From contig NZ_JRVC01000004.1 in NCBI RefSeq assembly GCF_000807925.1, positions 186,001-250,000 on the forward strand: a stretch of DNA of 64,000 nt, written 5' to 3'. A program made the position numbers and the translations under genes. Source of the DNA: Novosphingobium subterraneum. Its GTDB lineage: Bacteria; Pseudomonadota; Alphaproteobacteria; Sphingomonadales; Sphingomonadaceae. Positions 18,575-28,674 of the stretch are shown one piece after another; position 1 is the stretch's first letter, and the number at the start of each line of letters is the position of its first letter. Under the pieces are notes generated by a model, which saw only the letters and a program-made list of their open reading frames with translations, was not told where the DNA came from and did not search any database.

Positions 18575-20338
18575 ATGACGTTCAGGGAGATGCGCAAGCG
18601 GAGCTTGCTGGCAAGCGGAGGCGTTCTTGCCTTTGCGGCGATGGCCTCCACGACAGTTCCGGCGCTCGCGCAATCGGCACCCGGTCAGGCTACCACTCCG
18701 CCATCGCGCGATGAACTTCGCGGCATCACAGGGCAGGCTCCTCAATCTGCGCCACGCCTTTCGGTCAGGAACGAGATCGAGCGCTCGCCCTGTCCGCTGG
18801 AAGACCCGCAGTATGCGGACATCAGGGTTACGCTGAGCGAAGTTACCTTCAACAACCTGAAGGAGATCGCACCGGACGAGCTTTCGGAGACGTGGAAGCC
18901 GCTTGCGGGAACGCCGCAGCCGATCTCTGTCCTGTGCCAGATCCGTGACGCTGCAGGAACCATGCTGCGCAACAGGGGCTACCTTGCTGCCGTTCAGGTG
19001 CCGACCCAGAAGATCGAGAACGGTCAGGTCCGGATGGAAGTGATCTATGCCCGGATCACCACCGTCCGAGCCCGCGGTGAGACTCAAGGGGCCGAGAAGA
19101 AACTGCAGCAATACCTTGGCGCCCTGACCGGCGAGGAAGTGTTCAATCAGCGCCGCGCCGAACGCTACCTTCTGCTGGCCCGCGATCTGCCGGGATACAA
19201 TGTCCAACTGACGCTGAAGCCCGCAGGCACCGGAGCGGGCGATCTCGTGGCCGAGGTGAGCGTATTGCGCGAACCCTATGCTCTCGACCTGACGATCCAG
19301 AACCTTGCGTCTGAGGCTACCGGTCGATTCGGCGGACAGCTCCGCGGCCAGTTCTACGGGCTGACGGGAATGGGAGATGTCACGACGCTGTCCTACTATG
19401 CGACGTCCGATTTTTCGGAGCAGCATATCCTGCAGGGCAGCCATGAGTTCCGCCCCGGCTCACGTGGCCTCGTCGTCGGTGGCCAGTTCACCTATGCCTG
19501 GACCAAGCCCGATGTGGCGGGGCTTCCGGCCAATGTCTCGCTCGACGCGCGTACGCTCTACGCCAGCCTTCATGCCCGTTATCCGCTCCAGCGCTCGCTC
19601 GCTCAAAACATCTGGCTCAGCGGTGGCTTCGATCTGGTCAATCAGGACGTCAACCTGATCGTGCCACTCACGCAGGACAAGATCCGCGTGGCATGGGGGC
19701 GACTGGACATGGATGCCGTCGATACGTCCCACGCCCAGCCGAGATGGCGCCTCGCGTCTTCGTTCGAAGCGCGCCAGGGGCTCGCCATCCTTGACGCGAC
19801 GCGGCCATGCGCAGGCGCTTCATGTGCCACGGCACTACCCGCCAGCCGTGCTGATGCCTCGCCAACCGCTACGGTCGTGCGCTGGCAGGGTGAATACGAG
19901 CGCGCGCTTGGCAAGGTGTCTTTTCTTCTCGCCCCTCGTGCCCAGTACGCCTTCAAGCCGCTGTTCGCGTTCGAGGAATTCTCGACCGGCAACTTCACGA
20001 TCGGTCGCGGGTTCGATCCGGGAGAGCTGATCGGCGATGATGCCGTGGGCGCCACGGCTGAATTCAGGGGACCGCGCCTTCCGATCGGGAGCAGCCGAGA
20101 AATCCGCGTTCAGCCGTTCGTGTTCGCAGACGCCGCGTGGGTCTGGAACAAGGGGCTTGCGGGATCCGACCGCCTGACGTCTGCAGGTGGCGGTTTCCGC
20201 TCCGACATTGGCTCCCGCTTCCGTCTGGAGGCGACGCTGGCTGTGCCCCTGGAAAAGGTCGGCCTCCAGGCCCGCCGTTCCAAGCCCCGCTTTCTCATGA
20301 CTTTGACCACGCGATTGCTGCCGTGGAGGAACTTCTGA
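18575..20338 (+). CDS. Two-partner secretion outer-membrane transporter (ShlB/FhaC/HecB family)
   Basis: This 587-residue TpsB-type protein has a signal peptide (about residues 1-33, ending PALAQSA), POTRA-like periplasmic domains (about 70-230, including LRNRGYLAAVQVP and QVRMEVIYARI), and a C-terminal 16-strand-type barrel region to the terminal residue Phe. FhaC-type barrels recognise the TPS domain of their partner exoprotein in the periplasm and thread it through the outer membrane. The gene overlaps the start of the giant exoprotein gene by one base, marking that protein as its substrate. The barrel region shows the alternating pattern ending LTTRLLPWRNF. Confidence 0.9.
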   Translation: MTFREMRKRSLLASGGVLAFAAMASTTVPALAQSAPGQATTPPSRDELRGITGQAPQSAPRLSVRNEIERSPCPLEDPQYADIRVTLSEVTFNNLKEIAPDELSETWKPLAGTPQPISVLCQIRDAAGTMLRNRGYLAAVQVPTQKIENGQVRMEVIYARITTVRARGETQGAEKKLQQYLGALTGEEVFNQRRAERYLLLARDLPGYNVQLTLKPAGTGAGDLVAEVSVLREPYALDLTIQNLASEATGRFGGQLRGQFYGLTGMGDVTTLSYYATSDFSEQHILQGSHEFRPGSRGLVVGGQFTYAWTKPDVAGLPANVSLDARTLYASLHARYPLQRSLAQNIWLSGGFDLVNQDVNLIVPLTQDKIRVAWGRLDMDAVDTSHAQPRWRLASSFEARQGLAILDATRPCAGASCATALPASRADASPTATVVRWQGEYERALGKVSFLLAPRAQYAFKPLFAFEEFSTGNFTIGRGFDPGELIGDDAVGATAEFRGPRLPIGSSREIRVQPFVFADAAWVWNKGLAGSDRLTSAGGGFRSDIGSRFRLEATLAVPLEKVGLQARRSKPRFLMTLTTRLLPWRNF

Positions 20339-23300
20339 TGCGCGCTCATGTAAAGGCCCCCCGCAAGCAACTGCTTTCGGCTTCCGGAATTGCGCTGGCG
20401 ACGGCACTGGCGGCATCGGGTTCGGTTGCGCAGGCGCAATCGTTCCAGGCTACGCCGACATCGACGTTCGGCTCTGTCTCGATCAACACCGGTTCGGGCA
20501 CGACGGATGTTGTCGTCTCCAGTCCGAGCGCGGTGATCAACTGGACGCCGACAGATACCGCAGCAACGGGCGGACCAATCATATTCCAGTCGGCCGGCAC
20601 GACGGCTACGTTCACCAATAACCCTGCATCGAACGGCGACTTTGCGGTGCTCAACCGCATCATCCCTTCGGGATCGACACGTGCAATCCAGTTTGATGGG
20701 ACGGTCGTTTCTCGTCTGCAATCAGCTGCGGGCGGCTCTGCTCCGGGCGGGACTGTCTTCTTCTACAGCCCTGGCGGCATCCTCATTGGTGCATCGTCGG
20801 TCTTCGATGTCGGCAATCTGGTTCTCACCACATCGGATCTCAATTACAGCACGACCGACGGCAGCTTCGACACCAGCGGCGCCTATGTCTTTCAGCCAGT
20901 CAGCGTGGCTGGCTCGCAGATCGTGGTCAGCGCAGGCGCTCAACTCGGCGCGACGACGGACGGCTCCTACATCGCCATGGTTGCGCCGGCGGTTACCAAC
21001 AACGGCACCATCACTGTCAACGGTTCCGCCGCGCTCGTTGCTGCCGATGCTGCCACAATCACCTTTTCTCCCAACGGCCTGTTCGACATTCAGGTCGATT
21101 CCGGAACAAGCGCAACCGGCACAGTTGCGAGCAACAACGGTACGATAACCGGCCCAGCGGCGTCCAACCCGGACTTCTTCCATCGCATCTACATGGTTGC
21201 CGTCCCCAAGAACGACGCGATCACCATGGCCATCGGGGCCGGCAGTTCGCTGGGATTCGACATCGCAGGCGCGGCGGATGTCATTGGCAACACCGTCGTG
21301 CTGTCAGCCGGTAACGACGTGGCAGGCGGAAGCGCGCAGAGCTTCGCCTCCAGCGGGGGCGGAACCGGGCTCGCAAACATTTCGGGTGGCGATGCCGACT
21401 TCACGTCGAACCTGGAGGCCCGGCTGACTGGACAGTTTCAGCTTGGCTCGGGGAGCAGCGCAGGTCTGGATTTCGCGTCCAACGTCTTTGCGAGCTCGAC
21501 CGGTGGTGACGTCAGCGTCTTTGCGAATGCCGGTGGGCAGGTTTCCTTCGGCGCCAACGTCGAATTCCATGCTGATAGAAGTGGGTCGAGTGCTTCGGTC
21601 CTTGCTGTTGGCGGCAGCGCGCATCTTTATGCGACTGATGGCGGCACGATCGATGTCACGGGCGATGTGCACCTCAGCGCCAATGGCTTTGGCGCTCCAG
21701 CGATTTCGCCCGATACCAACGCCGGAGACGCGCAGGGCGGCTTTGCCAAGATCCAGTCGAACAATGGCGGCCAGATCGACATTACCGGTAACGTCCAGCT
21801 TGATGCGATTGGCTTTGGCGGCCAGGCGCAGAGCGTGGGCACCGGCGCCGGAACCGGGACAGGCGGCACCGCGTGGATCCTTTCGACCGGTACGGGTGGT
21901 TCGCAGGTCAACATTCAGGGTACTGCACTCCTTGATGCCACGGGGCGAGGATATGACGGTGCCGGCTGTGTCACGTGCGCGCTTGACGGTGGTAGTGCGC
22001 AGGGGGGGCTTGCCGCAATTCGCGCCAACGGTGACTCCACCATAGCCATCGGCGCTGCTTCGGCACTGTCAGCCCGTGCGCAGGCGGGCAGTTCGGCAAG
22101 TGGCGCGGGCGGCAATGCCACGGGGGGGCTGATCAGCGTCTACGCGCTCGATACCGCCTCTCTGTCACTGCAGGCTCTCGATGGTTTTGCAGATGCAATC
22201 GGTGGAGATGGTGCAACTGTCGGTGGCTCAGCGCTTGGCGGCAATGTTTCGGTCTACACCATCGCCACCAGCGGCTCCGGATTGGTCATTAATGGACTGG
22301 CGCGTTTCGACGCTTCGGCCTTCGGGAGCAATGGTTTCGGATCGGTTGGATCATCAGGCAGTGCAAGCGGCGGTTCGGTCAATCTCTTTGCAAACACGAC
22401 CAGTATAACGATCACTGGCGCCCTTGACGTAACAGCGAACGCCTCGGGCGCCTCTGGCACCGGTCTGACCACGCCGGCAACAGGCGGGTTCGTAACTGCC
22501 GAAGCGCGCAACGGGGCGACCCTTTCAGCTTCATCGGGCATTTCACTGACCGCAAATGCAACCGGCGCCGTCGCGGGTGATACGGCTGATGCGGGCGACG
22601 CGACTGGCGGCACCGTCGATGTCTTCGCCAACGGCGGCACCATCCAGACCACCGACTTGTTCATGTCTGCCAACGGCAGTGGTGGCGCTCAGTTCGGCAG
22701 CGGTGCCTCCGGGGACGGAACGGGTGGGCTCGCGCGGCTGCGAGTATCGACCGGAGGATCACTGGCGGCGAGCGGAGATATCGCCGTCGCGGCAACCGGA
22801 CGCGGCGGGGATGCGTCTGACGGTACCGGCGCGGGAGGCACAGGCACAGGCGGCACCGCGCGGATAGCCATGACTGGCGGACAATTATCGGCCGGCGGTT
22901 CGTTTTCCTTTGTCGCAGAAGGTTATGGCGGCCCGGGGATGATCGCCGGTTTCGGCCAGGGTGGTCTGGTCGATATTGGTATCGCTGACGCTACGTTCGC
23001 GACCAGCGGCATCTCCTATATCGGCGCGATCGGTTCAGGCGGTGACGTGTTTGGCTTTGCGTCCGGCGGCAGCGCTGGCGGCGCGACAGGCGGGGCGATT
23101 ACGTTCAATGCCAACCGCAGCGCGGTTCACCTCAGCCAGACTGGCAGCGTCACCTTCGAGGCGACCGGTTACGCCGGTAGCGGTCGGTCCAGCGCAGATG
23201 GGCAAGGCGGAACGATTACGTTCACAGCCGGGAGTTCGACCGTCGATTCCTTCGACGGCCTGAACCTTTTTTCCGAAGGAGTAGGTAGTGATGGCCAGTC

Positions 23301-26300
23301 CGGAGGAAATGGCGGCACCGGACGCGGCGGCACCATTTCTCTGAATGCCAACGCCAGTCTGACCGCGCCCACGCTTATCACCGCGCCTACAGTCTCGATC
23401 AGCACGACTGGCCGTGGCGGAACGGGCGGGACGGGTGAACCCATAGGAGAAGTCGGCGGCGACGGCGGCCTCGGGCAGGGCGGCACGATCAATCTGAATG
23501 CGGCTGTCGACGGTGGCTTGATCAGCACTGGTCAACTCAACGCAAATGCGTCCGGCGTTGGCGGCAGCGGCGCTCTGGGAACGATGAACTCTCCCACCGG
23601 TGACCGCGGTGGAAACGGCGGGGCCGCGCTTGGCGGACAGATCAATCTCAATTCTTTCGCGGCGTCAGGCGGCAGCGGAGCAGGCGGATACGAACTCGGT
23701 TTCGTCATCATCAACGCGGGTGCGCTTGGCGGCGCAGGCGGAGACGGAGGCGAAGGTCCGACGCCCGGCGCTGGCGGAAATGGCGGCTCGGCGACAGGGG
23801 GGACGATCAACCTGCTGTTCGACCGTGGCGGCAGTCTCCTCTCCTCCATTGACGGGTTCAATGCGCTTGCCGATGCCACCGGCGGCAACAGCGGAACTTG
23901 CGGCGTTACATGCAGCGCGGCTGGTGGAACGGCTGTGGGCGGCTCCATCAATCTGGGTTCGAACGGCGCGACCACCGGGAACGAGGTATCGTTCACCGCA
24001 GGCCTCAATCTTTCGGCATTCGGCAGCGGCGGCGGATCGTACGGTGCGGCAGGCGGCAATGGCACGGGTGGCAACATCGCCGTGCGGCTCGGATCGGGCC
24101 TGTCCTTCGCTGCCGACGATGTGACGATTTCGGCGACAGGCGAAGGTGGCGATCAGTTTACGTCGCTCAGCGGTGGCAACGGCGCGGGTGGTAACGCATC
24201 CTTCACCGCGTCGGGGACAAGCACCGCGGGCATCTCTGGCACATTGGCCATCTACTCGGACGGCACGGGTGGCGCTGGCCGCGATGTCGGGGCCAACGGT
24301 GGTAACGGAACCGGCGGTACAAGCCGTCTTTACAGCGACGGTGGAAGTATCACCATCGACGGCGGCGCCACCATCGAAGCGAGCGGCTTTGGTGGTGCCG
24401 GATACCTCAACGGACCGAGCGGCCTCGGCGGCGCGGGTGCCGGGGGCACCGCATTGCTGACGGTCGGCACGCCTGATGACCTTGGCAACAACGGTAGCAT
24501 CGACATCGGCGGGTTCACGTTCGTGACTTCCGAAGGCACTGGCGGCGACAGTTTTGCCGGCGGCGTCGGTACCGGCGGGTTCGTCGGAATTTCGGCCAGG
24601 CAGGGAACGCTCGTCCTCGGCCAGACATTCGCAACCGCTGACGGGTTTGGCGGCTTCGGCCAGTTCGGCGGCGCAGGCGGCACTGCGCAAGGTGGCGAGG
24701 TCGAGGTGTTCGCCAACAGCGCGCTCGAAGGCGCGAGTTCTGTAACCATCAGCAATCTTGTTGCCGATTCATCGGCATTTGGAGGCTTTGGCGGATTGGC
24801 CTCGTCTCCCACCGGCACTGGCGGCGCGGGTGGTGATGCTACTGGCGGAACGGCCTTGATCTTTGGCACTGCAGGCAATGGCCAGTTGCAGATCAATTCC
24901 GTCAACGTCTCTGCCGGTGGCTTCGGCGGCGGCGGGGGTGACGGATTGAACGGCGGAGCAGGTGGTGCTGGTGCCGGCGGTAGAGTCCAACTCGGAACCG
25001 CCAGCGGGCTCGCTACAGGCGCGATCAACTCCGGATCGGCCACCTTCGGGTCTGTGCTTACCAGCGCTTCGGGCGTCGGCGGGGATGGCGGTGCAGGCGA
25101 TCTGTCCTTCGGAACGGGCGGCAGTGGTGCCCTTGGGGCGGCAGGTGGATCGACATTGCTCGTTCGCGGCAGCCAGGTAACCATCACAGGCAGCGGCAGT
25201 TTCAACGCCCATGGGACAGGCGGCAATGGGGGTGACGGCGCAACTGCAGGTTCCAGCGGCAATGCGACTGTAGGCACTAATGTCGCGACCGACCGGGTTT
25301 CTGGTGCGGCCCTGGTGGTTACCCACCGGTTCCAGCAGCCGGGCCAACTTGGCAGCCTGACCGCAGGCGATCTCAGCTTCAGCGCGATTGCGGTCGGAGG
25401 CACGGGGGCGACCTCTGGAACCGGCACCATCATCGGCGATGCCATCGACATGGAGATGAATGGCGGCAGCTTGACTGGTACGAATGCTTCGTTCGTCGCG
25501 ATCGCCGATAACGTGGCTGCAGGCGCTCTTGCGGACTACGTTTCGTTGACCAACTCCACCGCGGACCTATCGGGCAGCCTGTTCCTCTCGACGCCCAATG
25601 CATTCTCGATCCTGCTCGATCAGTCCACGCTGACAGCCGCAAATGTGGCAATCGACGCGGGCAACTGGGTTCTTCCGGGCACGGCTCCGGCAAGCGTCGG
25701 GACTTTGACTGGCACCAATTCGCTGAGCCTCTCTTCGGGCCAGGATATTGTCGGCTATGCCAACCTGTCGACGCAGGGCTCGCTAACGCTGCAGGCACTG
25801 GGGCGGATCGATCTGGGTGCTCTCTTCGCCGTAGGCGCAATCGACGTGACGGCGGGAGGGGCCATAAGCTTTGGCGACCTGACATCCAGCGATTCCATAG
25901 ATCTCGAGACGCTGGGCGTCACCGTGACCGGCAACATGACAGCAGCGACATCTGTCACCGTGCAGTCGGCCGGCAGCGTGACGACCGGCAATATCTCGGC
26001 CGGAACGGGCACGCCGAACAGCAGCAACGGCGATCTCTATTCGGTCGGGATCACGTCTGGCGGCAGCGTCCAGACAGGTTCCATCTTTGCAGCTTCGGAC
26101 GCTGGAATCAGTGCCGTTGGCAGCGTGACGACGGGCTTCGTGCGAGCCTATGACACCCTGCTTCTGGCCGGAACTGGCGTCACCATCGACAGTCTTTCGA
26201 TCGTCAATCGCACCCTCATTGCCAACGCTTCGATGGCCGCGCTGGGCCAGACGGCCAATGGCTTCGACAAGGAACTGGTATTTGCAACAGCGCCCGTCGC

Positions 26301-28674
26301 AGTAGGCGGAGCGGTCCGGATCACAAACTCGTCCGGCTCCGGCAGCCTCACAGCAGGCGCGGGAGGCGATCTGACAACCGGCAACCTGTCGGTTTCCAAC
26401 TCATTGAGACTTTCCGCGGGCGGAAGCCTGACTGTCGGGCAAGTCTCGGCGGGCTCGGGCACGCCAACCGCCAGCGGAGCGGGGCTGATCTCGATCGCGG
26501 CCGATGGCAATGTCAGCACTGGCAACCTGACCTCGAGCGGAGACGTCCGCGTTGCGTCCGGTGGCGGTCTCGGCACTGGTACCGTTGTCGGGTATGACGT
26601 ACTGCTCGGCTCGGTTGGTGACCTCTCCATAACCGGTCTCAATGTCATCAACCGCGCGCTCGTCGCCAACAGTTCGATGCAGGCTTCGGGGCAAACCGCC
26701 AACGGGTTTGACAAGGAGCTCGTGTTCGGTGCGACGCCGGTGGCGCTGACCGGGGCGGTGACGATCTCCAACAATTCAAGCGTCGGTTCATTGCGGATCG
26801 CCGCCGGGACCGGGGTGACCACGGGCAACGTGTTTTCTGGCGGCCGGATAGGGATAACGGCCAACGGTCCATTGACCTTCTCGAGCCTTCAGGCGCAGAA
26901 CGATCGCATCGAGATTATCTCGCGCAATCAGTCGATTACCGCAGCCTCACTCGTTTCGGGAAGCGACATCCTGGCAAGTGGCGCCACGGCGCTTAATCTC
27001 GGGACGGTGCGAGGCCGGGATGTGGTGCTGCTTTCAGGGGGAACCGCATCCGTCCAGACCGCTCTGGCAGGGGCCGTGTTCAGCGCGACGGGCCAACTGA
27101 CGAATGCCACAGGCCGCTTGTTGATTGCGGGCAGTTCCATGCTGCCGACCACCGCGCAGCCCGGAAGTATCAACTACCCGGCAATCTTTGCGGCGACCCC
27201 GGCAGCTACCGGCAGCAATGTCACCATCGGCAATGTAGCGATTGCCGGGCGGATCGCAGTAGCCACGGAGGGCGACTTCTCCGGCGCAGGGATGCGGTCC
27301 TTCAACGACATCAAGATCGAGGCCGCCGGAACAGCGACGGTGGCACGGCGCTGGTTGGCCACGCAGGTCCGGATCGTGTCCGGCGACATTTCGATTATCG
27401 ACAACGGTAACGCGACCCTTCCGACCGGCCAGACAATCCTTTCGGGTATCCAGACGGCGGAGACGGGCTTTGTCGACCTGATCTCCAATTCGACCAGGAC
27501 CGCGCTGATCGGGGATGGGCTAGCCGCAAATGGCGGATACGCACTGAGCAATGCCGAGATCGGCCTCGTCTCGACCGGCGAGTTGGTCATCGCTGCGGTG
27601 GATCGCTCTGCCAACGCAACGGACATGTTGATTGGTGACGTTTCGCTGGTGGCGGGGGGAGCCATCGGATCGACCAATGTGGCGGGCACCACCGGCAGAG
27701 TCATCTTTGCCTCGGGCGAACTGCAGACGGAGATACCGGGCGGCGCAATCCGTGTTGTCGGCGCGATTACCGGGACCGGCTTTGCTCAGTCCAACGTTCT
27801 CGAATTCACGACGGGCCGTTTCGAGCTGGATGCCGCGACAGGATCGATCAATCTTACTTCGGCCAGCCAACTGGGGAGCACTGCCCCCCTCGGTGGCGTT
27901 CTGGAGATCAATGCGGACCATATCCATGTAGCGTCGAGCAGCATTCTCGAAAAACTTGCGGCAGATCCATTCTACGAAGGCAGGATCGCCGAACTGAATG
28001 CGCCGGCATCTGTCCAGCGACCGGAAGGGGTGCTTCGCAGCCTGGGGCTGGACCTTTATCCGACAGGCACGCTCTATATCCAGAACACCGGCACGACGCT
28101 CAATCCGGCTGGCTTCCTTGCAGATGCCGACCTGACCGATGTGACCGCGCCGACCAACTCGGCGGCAGGATCAATTTCCATTGTCGTCAATGGCGCTTTC
28201 CAGACCCCTGACGGGATCGTTACCGGAGCGGCGGCACACGGCCTTGTGGTCAATTCGCCGGACGCCGATTTCACGCCCTTCACGGCTGACAGCCAGATCA
28301 ACGGCTGCCTGTTCTCCGTGGCGTCATGCGCTTCTGCCATGGAGGGCCCCGATACCATCGGGTCTATTTCGGGCCAGATTGAAATTATCTCCAACGAAAC
28401 GCTGGGAAGCACGCCGGCGTTTGTCGAAGAACCGTCTGGGCCGACCTCTGACGAGAATAGCGATGATCCTGCACAGGAAGAGCAGCAGCAGGAGGAGCGG
28501 GCTACCGAAGGGGAGGATGCAGCCTCCAGCCCAATCGCTCCGCCACCGCAGCTGATCGACAGCAAGCCTCTCGATCCCGTGGGGCAAATCGAGCAACCGG
28601 TGGCCGGCAGTGGCAATCCGGCCCTGATCGGGTCGGTCGTGAACGAGGACAGCGCGGAAGGAGACGCCCAGTGA
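20338..28674 (+). CDS. Giant two-partner-secretion exoprotein with haemagglutination-activity domain
   Basis: This 2778-residue TpsA-type exoprotein has a signal peptide ending near SVAQAQS (residue 36). The TPS domain that follows contains VLNRI and GGTVFFYSPGGILIG, the features recognised by FhaC-type transporters. Residues about 340-1640 are extremely Gly/Ala/Ser/Thr-rich, with recurring GTGG, GGAG and ASGFGG units consistent with a right-handed beta-helix. Around 1900-2300 there are long tandem repeats (period about 148 residues). The tail (about 2698-2778) is acidic and Gln/Glu/Pro-rich. The chosen ATG at 20338 overlaps the tpsB stop; upstream in-frame sequence is inside tpsB. No catalytic or toxin domain is recognised. 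The protein is probably a surface fibre or adhesin. Confidence 0.88.
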   Translation: MRAHVKAPRKQLLSASGIALATALAASGSVAQAQSFQATPTSTFGSVSINTGSGTTDVVVSSPSAVINWTPTDTAATGGPIIFQSAGTTATFTNNPASNGDFAVLNRIIPSGSTRAIQFDGTVVSRLQSAAGGSAPGGTVFFYSPGGILIGASSVFDVGNLVLTTSDLNYSTTDGSFDTSGAYVFQPVSVAGSQIVVSAGAQLGATTDGSYIAMVAPAVTNNGTITVNGSAALVAADAATITFSPNGLFDIQVDSGTSATGTVASNNGTITGPAASNPDFFHRIYMVAVPKNDAITMAIGAGSSLGFDIAGAADVIGNTVVLSAGNDVAGGSAQSFASSGGGTGLANISGGDADFTSNLEARLTGQFQLGSGSSAGLDFASNVFASSTGGDVSVFANAGGQVSFGANVEFHADRSGSSASVLAVGGSAHLYATDGGTIDVTGDVHLSANGFGAPAISPDTNAGDAQGGFAKIQSNNGGQIDITGNVQLDAIGFGGQAQSVGTGAGTGTGGTAWILSTGTGGSQVNIQGTALLDATGRGYDGAGCVTCALDGGSAQGGLAAIRANGDSTIAIGAASALSARAQAGSSASGAGGNATGGLISVYALDTASLSLQALDGFADAIGGDGATVGGSALGGNVSVYTIATSGSGLVINGLARFDASAFGSNGFGSVGSSGSASGGSVNLFANTTSITITGALDVTANASGASGTGLTTPATGGFVTAEARNGATLSASSGISLTANATGAVAGDTADAGDATGGTVDVFANGGTIQTTDLFMSANGSGGAQFGSGASGDGTGGLARLRVSTGGSLAASGDIAVAATGRGGDASDGTGAGGTGTGGTARIAMTGGQLSAGGSFSFVAEGYGGPGMIAGFGQGGLVDIGIADATFATSGISYIGAIGSGGDVFGFASGGSAGGATGGAITFNANRSAVHLSQTGSVTFEATGYAGSGRSSADGQGGTITFTAGSSTVDSFDGLNLFSEGVGSDGQSGGNGGTGRGGTISLNANASLTAPTLITAPTVSISTTGRGGTGGTGEPIGEVGGDGGLGQGGTINLNAAVDGGLISTGQLNANASGVGGSGALGTMNSPTGDRGGNGGAALGGQINLNSFAASGGSGAGGYELGFVIINAGALGGAGGDGGEGPTPGAGGNGGSATGGTINLLFDRGGSLLSSIDGFNALADATGGNSGTCGVTCSAAGGTAVGGSINLGSNGATTGNEVSFTAGLNLSAFGSGGGSYGAAGGNGTGGNIAVRLGSGLSFAADDVTISATGEGGDQFTSLSGGNGAGGNASFTASGTSTAGISGTLAIYSDGTGGAGRDVGANGGNGTGGTSRLYSDGGSITIDGGATIEASGFGGAGYLNGPSGLGGAGAGGTALLTVGTPDDLGNNGSIDIGGFTFVTSEGTGGDSFAGGVGTGGFVGISARQGTLVLGQTFATADGFGGFGQFGGAGGTAQGGEVEVFANSALEGASSVTISNLVADSSAFGGFGGLASSPTGTGGAGGDATGGTALIFGTAGNGQLQINSVNVSAGGFGGGGGDGLNGGAGGAGAGGRVQLGTASGLATGAINSGSATFGSVLTSASGVGGDGGAGDLSFGTGGSGALGAAGGSTLLVRGSQVTITGSGSFNAHGTGGNGGDGATAGSSGNATVGTNVATDRVSGAALVVTHRFQQPGQLGSLTAGDLSFSAIAVGGTGATSGTGTIIGDAIDMEMNGGSLTGTNASFVAIADNVAAGALADYVSLTNSTADLSGSLFLSTPNAFSILLDQSTLTAANVAIDAGNWVLPGTAPASVGTLTGTNSLSLSSGQDIVGYANLSTQGSLTLQALGRIDLGALFAVGAIDVTAGGAISFGDLTSSDSIDLETLGVTVTGNMTAATSVTVQSAGSVTTGNISAGTGTPNSSNGDLYSVGITSGGSVQTGSIFAASDAGISAVGSVTTGFVRAYDTLLLAGTGVTIDSLSIVNRTLIANASMAALGQTANGFDKELVFATAPVAVGGAVRITNSSGSGSLTAGAGGDLTTGNLSVSNSLRLSAGGSLTVGQVSAGSGTPTASGAGLISIAADGNVSTGNLTSSGDVRVASGGGLGTGTVVGYDVLLGSVGDLSITGLNVINRALVANSSMQASGQTANGFDKELVFGATPVALTGAVTISNNSSVGSLRIAAGTGVTTGNVFSGGRIGITANGPLTFSSLQAQNDRIEIISRNQSITAASLVSGSDILASGATALNLGTVRGRDVVLLSGGTASVQTALAGAVFSATGQLTNATGRLLIAGSSMLPTTAQPGSINYPAIFAATPAATGSNVTIGNVAIAGRIAVATEGDFSGAGMRSFNDIKIEAAGTATVARRWLATQVRIVSGDISIIDNGNATLPTGQTILSGIQTAETGFVDLISNSTRTALIGDGLAANGGYALSNAEIGLVSTGELVIAAVDRSANATDMLIGDVSLVAGGAIGSTNVAGTTGRVIFASGELQTEIPGGAIRVVGAITGTGFAQSNVLEFTTGRFELDAATGSINLTSASQLGSTAPLGGVLEINADHIHVASSSILEKLAADPFYEGRIAELNAPASVQRPEGVLRSLGLDLYPTGTLYIQNTGTTLNPAGFLADADLTDVTAPTNSAAGSISIVVNGAFQTPDGIVTGAAAHGLVVNSPDADFTPFTADSQINGCLFSVASCASAMEGPDTIGSISGQIEIISNETLGSTPAFVEEPSGPTSDENSDDPAQEEQQQEERATEGEDAASSPIAPPPQLIDSKPLDPVGQIEQPVAGSGNPALIGSVVNEDSAEGDAQ

